Positions 34,668 through 43,337 of a stretch of 64,000 nt of DNA are shown piece by piece. Numbering within the stretch: position 1 is the first letter of the stretch; each line of letters opens with the position of its first letter. Origin of the DNA: Micropterix aruncella (Eukaryota > Arthropoda > Insecta > Lepidoptera > Micropterigidae); assembly GCA_944548615.1 (NCBI GenBank), contig OX155952.1, positions 37,239,582-37,303,581 on the forward strand, in the 5' to 3' direction. Under the pieces are notes generated by a model, which did no database searches, had not been told where the DNA came from, and saw nothing but the letters and a program-made list of their open reading frames with translations. A program made the translations under genes and the position numbers.

Positions 34668-34704
34668 TGTCGGTAAAGTAATAACATCAAGACAAGTGGT
34701 TTCA

Positions 34705-34832
34705 ACTCATATTAGCTTACGCATATTAGCATACAAGTTCCATTCTAGCATACAAGTTCCATTCTATCTTACGCATATTAGCATACAAGCATACAAGTTC
34801 CAACTCATATTAGCATACAAGTTCCATTCTAC
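34705..34832 (+). repeat. Minisatellite, ATTAGCATACAAGTTCCA units
   Basis: About six partial units built on CATATTAGCATACAAGTTCC are strung together with internal deletions. There is no sign of function. Confidence 0.75.
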
Positions 34833-35124
34833 ATGTTTGGAAAGACATATCTACATGCTTTCCGTAAAATTACCCAGTGTGTCCCTCTTTTATATTTAAT
34901 TTGGCGGTAGGCATGTCTCTCCGTATTGTACAAAACGATTTGCTTTAGTAGTAATGGCTCTGCTTATCTGTGTAATACACTCACCTTTTCCTTTTGGCTG
35001 ACAATTTTACCGTCCATTATTTTTTTAACTTTTATTAGAGGAAATTTAAATGCTGACAATATATACATAAATAATTATCTGCAGTAGGGGAACGATAGCC
35101 ATTTTTTTTATTTTACAGGAGACA

Positions 35125-35540
35125 CAAAAACTGGGTACTAAAAAATATTATTAGTTAACCTTATTAGTAACCCTTCCAAACTCAATAGATTTAACCCTGC
35201 TCTTCATATTCCTTATGCTGGTACCAACTATAGGCAAAATTAATTTCTGTGGCGAACAAGTGACAATTTCAATGATTTGATTAAACGATTTGACTTTGAT
35301 CTATTATGTACGAGTATTAACTCTGCTAGGCAGCGGCTGAACAGTGAATTCTTTAGCACTAATTTTTGAATATGTTTTGATGTATTTTTTAACCGATAGC
35401 TTTAATTGAAAGGTCACATAAGTTTCTACAACGTTACTTAAACGTGAAAACCTTTAATTGGTTCTCTGTTATACTACTACATCTTTTTGTTAAATTATAA
35501 TTAGCTCTTGGTTTTCATAAAAATAAATAAATAAATTAAG
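35125..35540 (+). pseudogene. Probable LINE C-terminal tail
   Basis: A frame near 35190-35370 reads RFNPALHIPYAGTNYRQN-FL, then FNDLIKRFDFDLLCTSINSA and a stop. The R-T-N-Y…F-N…D-F-D style resembles LINE ends, and the segment finishes with AAATAAATAAATAAATTAAG at 35522-35541 like other LINE tails here. One internal stop is present. The clade is unknown. Confidence 0.45.
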
Positions 35541-35549
35541 TAAAAAAAA

Positions 35550-37020
35550 CAGTTGTGGCACCCCAAGACTTTCCCGGCAATTATCCAAATACGTCATCTC
35601 ATTCAATTGCAAGAGTCACCGTGAAATTCGCCGTTAAACATTCGAATTTGTTTTGAGCAACACAACGCAATGAAGATATAAATTTCGAACTTACGTTGCG
35701 CGACATCAAACGCATGACGCTGCAAAATTTGAATATTTGTTGAATATGTAATGGCCTTTAAGTCCATTACATGCGATCAACAAATGCATCGATTTCCAGT
35801 GAAATACACTTACACAATTCAGCTATTATTTTAACCCGTGCAGCAATGAATCAGTACGATGAAACAATACTTTTACTCGGAATATTTCGAATTGCATCAT
35901 TTCCCGGCCTATATAAACCGGCGAAAAAGCAACGAAAGTATTATTTCCCGAGTGATCACCTTCCCCCAAGGTTGCGACGGTATACCCGACACTCTCTCTC
36001 ACGAGTTAGGTCAACGGGTCCGGCTCCTTGGTTTCCTTTCCTTATCTTTCCCAGTCACGAAGCCTCAGTCTGCAATCCTACAGATTCGAGTTGTGCCCAG
36101 TACAAGATACGAGGAGCACACATAAAATCCTCATCCATATATCCTCGTAACCGCAGTCGCGCATCGTTACACTCGCGTTGACATAACTTGGTAGGGAAGC
36201 GTTATAACTGGCAATATCAAACTTTCAATCAATAAATACCTTCTACTTCATACAAAACCGCCTTTCAATACGGAGATAACTCGTAAGTTGATACCACCAC
36301 CTCACACCACACAACTTGGAGTCTAGTGAGGGGTGGTCTCTCACAAATAAATTGAATATGAGTCCCTCATACATTTGTATGGCGGACTTGTTGTGTAAAT
36401 ATTATTTGTGTCTTTTATACATGAGATATTCCAAACAAATTTCACAATTTGATTCCCGCCCAACAAGGCATCTCTGTACCGAATGTCAAATCTCTAAGTC
36501 TAATATTTCAAGATTGAACTATATCTAGCACGCTCTATGATCGACGATTTAAACAACAATCTCCTTAACTCTTGCCATGAACAAATGATGCGGGCATGGC
36601 AAATTTCAGCTCAATCGGGTGAAGCGTTTGGGTGTATCGTGTAGAAATACACAGATAGACATACATACAGGCAGACTTCAGTCTGAAAATTATCCTATTA
36701 TTCTAGTGGGAGAGGGAAAAGGGAGGGGGGGGCGGTTATCAAAATGCATTTATCTGACTTCGTCTCGAAGAATTTTTTTTGCGCTTTCGCAATACTTTTG
36801 TCGATCGGTAGGCTGGTAAAATAGTAGTTGTGGGACGATATCGTGGAGGATGGACACACACAGACACACATGGTAATGGCCTTAATCATCTCGGGGGTTG
36901 GGGTGGGGGTTGAGGTCAAAATGTATATATCCGTCTTCCTTCTAAAAAAAAATTTTCGGCGTTCACAATAATTTACCTCCTTGTCGGTTGGTATGCCGGT
37001 AAAGTAAAATATTACTAGTA
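35550..37020 (+). repeat. Helitron/MINE-like repeat region, possibly with an LTR inside
   Basis: The start GGCACCCCAAGACTTTCCCG resembles 25887 (GTCACCCCAAGACTTTTC) and 32988 (GTAACCCAAAGACTTTACCG), suggesting a common element end. The right part (36380-37020) has microsatellite-like and G-rich tracts, and ATTACTAG near 37010 as a possible CTAG terminus. In the middle, 35747-36250 has a TATATAAACC box, AATAAATACC and an 8 bp TGTAATGG/CCATTACA pair, as an LTR might. No convincing LTR boundary was found. Confidence 0.35.
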
Positions 37021-37261
37021 TATATTACACAATTATTTTATTTACTCGAGCTCAATCATCATGTTGCACAACTATAGAATCATGTTGATATATTAGGACC
37101 TTGCATTGAAAACTTCGATTTCCTAAGAAATATCGTAACATATTTCTAGTCATATTCCAAATTGCAAAATACTTCATGTCAAAGCGTCATCATTAGGCTT
37201 CCATATCAGTCTGTGTCATTTCGTTGAAGTGTCAAAAACAGTAATTTTGTTAGCTTCGAAG

Positions 37262-38252
37262 ATGTTGAAATTTGAGCCGACAAAACGTCATTTGCGGGAA
37301 GCAATGATTTTCTGAAAACTGCCGCAGAATGTGATAGATAGCTGCTAGAGGCTTACAGGGAATTTACTCCGACAGAAAGGACTGCTAAGGCTTGTTTCTC
37401 CGATTTAAAGTGGGATTTCGACGTGCAAGTCAAAGAGCGCCCAGGCCAGGAGCAAAAATCTGAATAAGCTAAATTGGAGTCCATACTTCATGAAGATTCG
37501 ACTCTGACGCTGGAAAAGACAAGTGAACTGATAAATGTTCATTCCTCAACCGTTTTGAGACGTTTAAAACCTATGGAAGTCATTCAAAAGTAAGGGAATT
37601 GGGTTCCTCATGAGTTGAATCCAAGAGACATCGAAAGACGTTTCATGACTTGTGAAATGCTTCTTCGCCGTCAAAAAAGAAAAGGTTTTCTCCACCGAAT
37701 AATCACCGGCGGCAAATAGTGGATCTTTTAAGGGAACCCCTCCCCCCCCCCCCCCCCCCAATGGAAAAAAATATCGCTCGTACTCCGGTGAATCACTTCC
37801 ATCGACCTCAACAGCCACGCCGAATAGAGACATCCACAGATCCAAGATAATTCTTTGCATTTGGTGGGACCAAAAGGGTGTCATCTATTACGAGCTGCTG
37901 AAACCGGGAGAAACCATCACGGGCGATCACTATCGAGCTCAGCTCAAGAATTTGAGCGATGTTGTGAAGATAAAACGCTAAAAGGCACGACAAGGTAATT
38001 TTCCAGCATGACCATGCTCAACCACACGTCGCGATGCAGGTCAAGAACTGCCTGGAAACGCTTCGCTTGGACATCCTACCTCACCCGCCGTACTCCTCAG
38101 ATATTGCGCCATCCGACTACTATTTGTTCCGGCCAATGACTCATGGCCTATCCTAGCAGCGCTTCCAGTCTTTCAGGGATATTGAAAAATGGCTGGATTC
38201 GTGGATAGCCTCCAAGCCGGACTTCTTCCGCCGAGGAATCTGTCATATTTGA
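37262..38252 (+). pseudogene. mariner transposase relic, mori-subfamily type
   Basis: Translation across several frameshifts and stops gives, in order, MLKFEPTKRHLREAMIF, RRQKRKGFLHRIITGG (first Asp region), VIYYELLKPGETITGDHYRA, FQHDHAQPHVAMQVKNCLET (second Asp) and LPHPPYSSDIAPSDYYLF (third Asp). The wording matches mori-subfamily mariners known from silkmoth and other insects. A run of about 18 C at 37742-37759 is a lesion. Both inverted repeats are missing or unrecognised. The right end abuts a family A fragment. Confidence 0.85.
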
Positions 38253-38255
38253 TCG

Positions 38256-38376
38256 TTGTGGGACGAAAACAGTCCATTGTCTAGTTACGCCACTCGCCCG
38301 TAAGAAACCAACTTCTTACAGCGAGAAACCGGGTTTTCAACCAGCGGGCCGACACTCGCGTCCTTACTTCCACTTT
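38256..38376 (-). repeat. Family A fragment
   Basis: GGGACGAAAACAGTCCATTG, TAGTTACGCCACTCGCCCGT and CAGCGGGCCGACACTCGCGT match the minus strand of A2 (16010-16120). It is only about 120 bases, with extra bases around 38305-38335. Confidence 0.7.
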
Positions 38377-38454
38377 AATGAATTATTTTATTTATTTATT
38401 CTCCTGTAAGTACTACTTATTTAATCGGGTCTGTTTCGATTAAGTTATGTTGTA

Positions 38455-38925
38455 TCTTATTTTTAACACGCTTTTATTAGGTAAACCTGTATGTAACTAT
38501 GTAATGGAATCTAAGGTAACTAATTTAACCATCTTCCAAGAATCGTAGCGTCATAAAAATTGGTAGTTGTATGTAGTTCTCATGACAATACAATAATATG
38601 GTACTGTCGAACTGATCTGGTGATGGAGTTGGAAGATATGAACTGGAACTTCATGATGGAACATCGTAATATAGCTGTGTTCGGACTTGTTAGAAAAGTC
38701 TTGGAATGAACTTTGACCACGATTAGGTTTCAAGGTCTGATGATGAAGCCGGAAGATAGGCACTGGCATTCCATGATGGAATATCGTATCATAGCCGTGT
38801 TTGGACTTGTTAGAAAGGTCTTGTAATGAACTTTGACCACGATTAAGTTTCAAGGTTTGATGATGAAGCCGGATTTTTTGGTTTTTACGTGCATTTATGA
38901 AAGCGTGTTTTTAGTGTTTTTTTTT
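38455..38925. mobile_element. MITE with internal minisatellite, copy C1
   Basis: The ends TTAACACGCTTTTATTAGG (38462) and, inverted, AAACACGCTTTCATAAATGC (about 38915) frame a body whose central unit of about 127 bases (GATGATGAAGCCGGA…CTGGCATTCCATGATGGAA…TTGACCACGATTA) is present about two and a half times. A second copy lies at 56940-57331 with one fewer repeat. Confidence 0.7.
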
Positions 38926-39925
38926 AAACTATTAATTTATTAATGTTATTTAAGGCCATTCAATCAACATTTCGAATTTCTAATATGGAAAGATTGTTAA
39001 TACTTTATTTCTTAATGATTTAATTTTATAGTAATTATTGTCATTTACTAGATATTGTAGGTAGAATAATGATATTAATTAATTAGTTACCTACTACAAA
39101 ACTTTTAAAATAGATAAAATTGACAATCTGTTGCGATAATAGGGAGTTATGAGAGATATAATATTCTGCAATATCACCCTAAATGTAACACAATATTATA
39201 TTATTCAGACAATAAAAATACCTGTATTAATTTTATTTAATTTCACCATTAATATTTACACTCACTTTAGGAATCGTATATTAGGTATTAGCGTTACCAA
39301 TTGCCAAATTTGGCTTGACGCTGTCTACGACTTCATACGATTGAATCGCAAGTTGGCAAAGACTAAACCCGCGCGGGTAGAGGGAAATAACTCGGAATCT
39401 GTTTGCCTATTTCATACACCCACGCATCTCATTGTACAAGAAAGAGTATAAAACACTCTACAATCTGCAGTATGTTACCCTTGGCAAAAAACTCACCCTA
39501 CCCCAGAAGTAATCATGCTGAAGAGCCCGGGAGTTAAATATTTACTCTTTTATTAAAATTTATTAATGTATCTTTCTCCGGATTATTACCATGCCTATTT
39601 CTGAAAGCATCTGAATATCCCCTAAAGACTCATCTTCCGTCTTTGCCTTTTCAGAGGCGATATTTCCGCGGAAATACTTGATATTTTCTCAAATTCATTA
39701 AAATTTCTGTTGAGAACATAATCTATATACTCTTGGCTGTTTTGAACACAAGTTTAAATTTGACATGGTCGTTAAATATTTCTGCCTATTAAAAGTAGTA
39801 TTTAGTACCTACCTATAATATTTGTAGTTAAATAAATTGTATGTATGACTTTAATTTTGAAAACGCGATTTGATGTTTAGGGTGGTACCCCTTCTTAAGG
39901 GCAGTATTATCGTATTTCCTGCTTA
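38926..39925. other. Spacer, nothing recognised
   Basis: A 100-codon plus frame at 39149-39451 has no family resemblance. A 14 bp palindrome ATTTCCGCGGAAAT lies near 39662. Nothing else was supported. Confidence 0.45.
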
Positions 39926-39929
39926 AAAT

Positions 39930-40378
39930 TAAATTCGTTTTGTCTATAAGTTTTCTTCGTACTCCCTCTCTATGGAAGCTGCACGACTCTGGAATGCTTT
40001 ACCGAATTATGTTAGAACAGCCACCAGCATCTTCTCTTTTAAGCTCCAGCTCCTCCTCGTTCATATAATCCTAAAATCTATAAATTAACCAACTCTTCCC
40101 CCCTTTATTTCGCTTCCTTTCCTCTCTTCCTCCTCTTTTTTATCTGCGTCTTTATTTTTTTATATTTTTTTACTTTTTTATTATCTGTTTTTATTATTAT
40201 TTTTACTAGTTTTCTGTTTCTTTCTTTTTTAACACTTTAATTTTTATTATTCTTTTGCGTAGGTAGCCAACGTAATAAATACATATGTTATATAAGCTTA
40301 AACTTTAGGTTAGCCAATAGACATTGCCGAAAGGCAATAAGATCGTATTTTTTATATCAAGAGTTTATTATTATTAGT
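39930..40378 (+). pseudogene. 5'-truncated LINE tail
   Basis: The frame near 39958-40086 reads YSLSMEAARLWNALPNYVRT, then ATSIFSFKLQLLL, matching the S-x-x-A-A-R-L-W-N-x-L-P…F-K motif at the end of Jockey-type and related reverse transcriptases. A T-rich 3' UTR follows. The element ends with GACATTGCCGAAAGGCAATA and AGATCGTATTTTTTATAT, like other insect LINE 3' ends. Confidence 0.65.
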
Positions 40379-40443
40379 GTTATATTTTTTGCGATAAGGT
40401 GAGCTCCATTTAAAAAAATCGGCAAAAAACTGTAACTATATGA

Positions 40444-40943
40444 AGTATGTGAAAAGCTTTAAATAAAACAAAAAAGACAGTACATTGGCGACAGAGGATA
40501 GTGGCGTCAATTTGAGAATAACTCAGCTATTGCAGAATGAGACTAATTATATGGAAAAGTATTGTTTACCTTTTTTTTAATATATTGTAATCCATCTTAT
40601 CAACGACGTTATAGTTACAAAGTCGATAAGATACTCGTAAATACGGATAGCGGGAGCTTAAGTTATATAGTATTAATGTGCATGAATTAATAATTTGAAT
40701 TTGACCTCGGGCGAAAGATTGTTTAAAAAGGAGGATAATCAGATTGAGTATAATATAGTTGTTTTTCAGAATTGCGTTTCCTTATACAATAACGACCAAA
40801 AAGTCCCAAAAAAGCATACGATTTTGTGGAGCTATTTATATAGCCATAGCTGTGCAATAGTTCAGTTATTCTCTAATTGACGACAGTATCCTCTGTCGCC
40901 AATGAAATGTCTTCTTCGGTTTATTTAAAGATTTTCACATAAT
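40444..40943. mobile_element. Foldback MITE
   Basis: Left arm 40444-40533 and right arm 40853-40943 are inverted copies over about 90 bases, with the core ATTGGCGACAGAGGATA near-perfect in both. The roughly 320 base centre has no open frame of note. The superfamily is unclear because no target duplication was identified. Confidence 0.75.
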
Positions 40944-41002
40944 TACCATACTTTTATGTATTTACATAGCCCCTAAGGGCTTTCATATATTTAAATATCC
41001 AC

Positions 41003-41458
41003 CCTGGGAGCTAATGGGCCCTTGTTGAGTTGGACACGAAGACCCATTTGTTCGGGGTTTGTCACAATCACGATCAACACCCATCCGGCAGCCTCCACGC
41101 ATGAAGTGCGAGCCCGGGTAGGACTCTGACCCGAGGATTAACTTCCCCCCGGAGTCTTCTTGCGCTCCTACACGGTTTGCGCACCGTCTAGCATAGGCCA
41201 ATCGATTGCGCATTCTGACTAAAGTCGGGGGAGTCTTGAAACAGTACTGTCTTCTATAGAGCGGGGGTAGTTGTTGACCTTACGGCGACTGCTCTTGAAA
41301 CGACCATCAGCTACCCGATTCCGGGTGGAGCCGGGGCAGAGGATGACGTTGTACGCGATAGATTCGGTTGGCACCGTTTCACCGCTACGTAAGGGAGAAG
41401 ACCGCGCAAGCAACCTCGAACTCGTAAACAGTCGGGAGACCGGAGTAATCTGGTTACA
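41003..41458 (+). mobile_element. Family A repeat, copy A7, left part
   Basis: This starts GGGAGCTAATGGGCCCTTG and runs to GGAGTAATCTGGTTACAA, where the intact LINE (41459-46810) begins. The rest of the same copy resumes at 46811. It is moderately diverged from A4 and A6, with small deletions near 41150. Confidence 0.83.
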
Positions 41459-41750
41459 ACTCTCTCGCGCGCGCGTCGAAATAGGCAGCTGTCATTTTGC
41501 CCGGTCTAACAAATTTTTGGAAAAAACACTCGTAAATCCTACGCCAATCACCCAAAAATCAGCACTAAAATACAGCAGTACAATCATTCTAGTTGTCTAA
41601 GTGTCTGCAAACAGTGAAAAGTGTCTAAAATCAGTGTTTTGACAATTTTTGTGTGTTTAATCGCATTGCTAGCAAAAAACGCCTACCCGTCAGACGCGCA
41701 TCGAATTTCGGACAACAATTTACATAGTACATCACGGCTGCTATTAGATG

Positions 41751-41840
41751 TAACCATCACATAGCTCAGCGGTTATCACGCTCAGCTAACGTGAAAGAGA
41801 ACCGAGTTCAAATCCACCTCGATTTGACTAATTTTTTTTC
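41751..41840 (+). ncRNA. tRNA-Val-like unit in the LINE 5' UTR
   Basis: TAGCTCAGCGG (41762-41772) fits the pol III A-box pattern and GAGTTCAAATCC (41805-41816) fits a B box with one change, spaced as in a tRNA. CGGTTATCACG followed by CTAAC matches the D-arm and AAC anticodon-loop region of tRNA-Val. The loop CTAACGT has U33 and a purine at 37, but the stems are poorly paired, so this is tRNA-derived and not a working tRNA. Eight T residues at about 41832-41839 would serve as a pol III terminator. Confidence 0.6.
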
Positions 41841-41988
41841 CACTTTTTTCTTCTTGATATATTAGTAAAATAAAATCAGCATTTAAAATTTAAAAAAAAA
41901 GTCATTTTCCTTTTTTTTAAATATAAAAAAAGTAAAAAAAAAAAATAAAACAAAAAATTAAGAAGAAATAATTATTATAACCACCATA

Positions 41989-43035
41989 ATGAAATGCCAA
42001 CACGCAAATTGCGAAGAAAACCTGATCTCGGAAGATGCCCTGTGCTGTACTGCTTGTTTAAAAAGGTTCCATTATTATTGTATGGGACTAAACGTAAAAA
42101 CCTTCGAGAAGATATTAAAAGAAACTAAGAAGACCTGGCTTTGCTTCACGTGCCGCAAGTCGGACGGAAAATCACGACCAAAAACAAATGGAAATCAATC
42201 TGAGGCTTCTGCCTCCGAAACCCAAGCAGTTCAATCGGATACCAATACAAATAATAGCAACCAGCAAAATTCAGTGGAATCAAACCAAACGGCTGTTCTA
42301 AAAGAAATTAAACTACTCCGCAGTGACTTTCAAGAAATAAAAGCACAAATGGTAGACTTCAAATCGTCTGTTGACATGTGCTGCTGCAAAGTGGATGAGT
42401 TTACAAATAAAATGAAGGAAGTGGACAAAACCATTAAAAAAACAATGGAATGTGAAGCCAGGATAAACACATTGGAATTAAAGGTTACTTCTATGGAATA
42501 CGCACAAAGAAACTGGGAACAAGAAATGGGTCAAAATAATTTGGAAATCAGCTGCATTCCAACAGCTCAGGAAGACCTCATGCAACTTCTAAAAAAGTGC
42601 GGGAACGCTGCAAAAGTAAACATTGAAGAATGCGATATCGATTACGTATATCGAGCGGCATCGACCACCGCTGCCGCCGCCCGCGCCGGGACTAGTAACC
42701 GTCAACAACCACTCGGGCCGCCCGCAGTCATTGTGCGCTTCACAACACGCCAAAAAAAGGATCAATTGCTCGCAGGATTACGTAAGATCCGTGGAGCTAA
42801 GAGAGGACCCATTACTACTGCAGACATTGGCCTAGATTTCCCAGTTCAAAAAATTTACTTCAACGACCACCTTACTATGGCAAATAAAATACTGTACAAA
42901 AAAGTTAGGGACATAGCGAAGCAAAAAAAATACAGATTTGTGTGGTTAAAAAACTGTCGTATTTATGTAAGGGAAAAGGAGAACTCGGCTCTCATAAAAA
43001 TTTACTCCGAGCAAGATCTGGCGAAAATAAATTAG
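41989..43035 (+). CDS. LINE ORF1 protein (PHD-like finger, FP25K-like domain)
   Basis: This is a 348-residue nucleic-acid-binding protein expected to package element RNA for retrotransposition. Residues 3-55 hold a C4HC3 PHD-type finger: CQHANC, CCTACLKRFHYYC and WLCFTC. Residues about 65-95 are Ser/Asn/Gln-rich linker. A helical coiled-coil segment follows (about 100-180, LKEIKLLRSDFQEIKAQMVD…). The C-terminal part (NNLEISCIP, DIDYVYRA, PPAVIVRFTTRQKKDQLL, YRFVWLKNCRIYVREKE) has the layout of the baculovirus FP25K-like domain common in insect LINE ORF1 proteins. The ATG at 41989 is the first in frame. ORF2 lies 302 bases downstream in another frame. Confidence 0.9.
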   Translation: MKCQHANCEENLISEDALCCTACLKRFHYYCMGLNVKTFEKILKETKKTWLCFTCRKSDGKSRPKTNGNQSEASASETQAVQSDTNTNNSNQQNSVESNQTAVLKEIKLLRSDFQEIKAQMVDFKSSVDMCCCKVDEFTNKMKEVDKTIKKTMECEARINTLELKVTSMEYAQRNWEQEMGQNNLEISCIPTAQEDLMQLLKKCGNAAKVNIEECDIDYVYRAASTTAAAARAGTSNRQQPLGPPAVIVRFTTRQKKDQLLAGLRKIRGAKRGPITTADIGLDFPVQKIYFNDHLTMANKILYKKVRDIAKQKKYRFVWLKNCRIYVREKENSALIKIYSEQDLAKIN

Positions 43036-43337
43036 TAAGTGGTTATTTTGGTAAACGGACATACTATAAATCAGAATATACCTCTTGTATTGCATTAGTT
43101 TACAGTATTTTCAAATGCACCTACCTTTATATATATATGTAGTATATTATTTTTATTATAATTTTATTACTTATTTTATTATTTTCATTTATGCCAACTA
43201 CCTTTCTCTAGGATTGTTATTAAAAAAACAAAATCAATCATTCGCAGTGCTAGACCCAAATATGGTACTTAACTGTTGTAATCTGTCGTTAACAAGATTA
43301 TCTACCTTTAAACTAATTACACTTTTTATTCTACTTT

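Noticed and set aside
37564..37884. A 106-codon minus-strand frame with a glycine run
   Set aside because: It is antisense to the mariner relic; the Gly run is the poly-C lesion read backwards.
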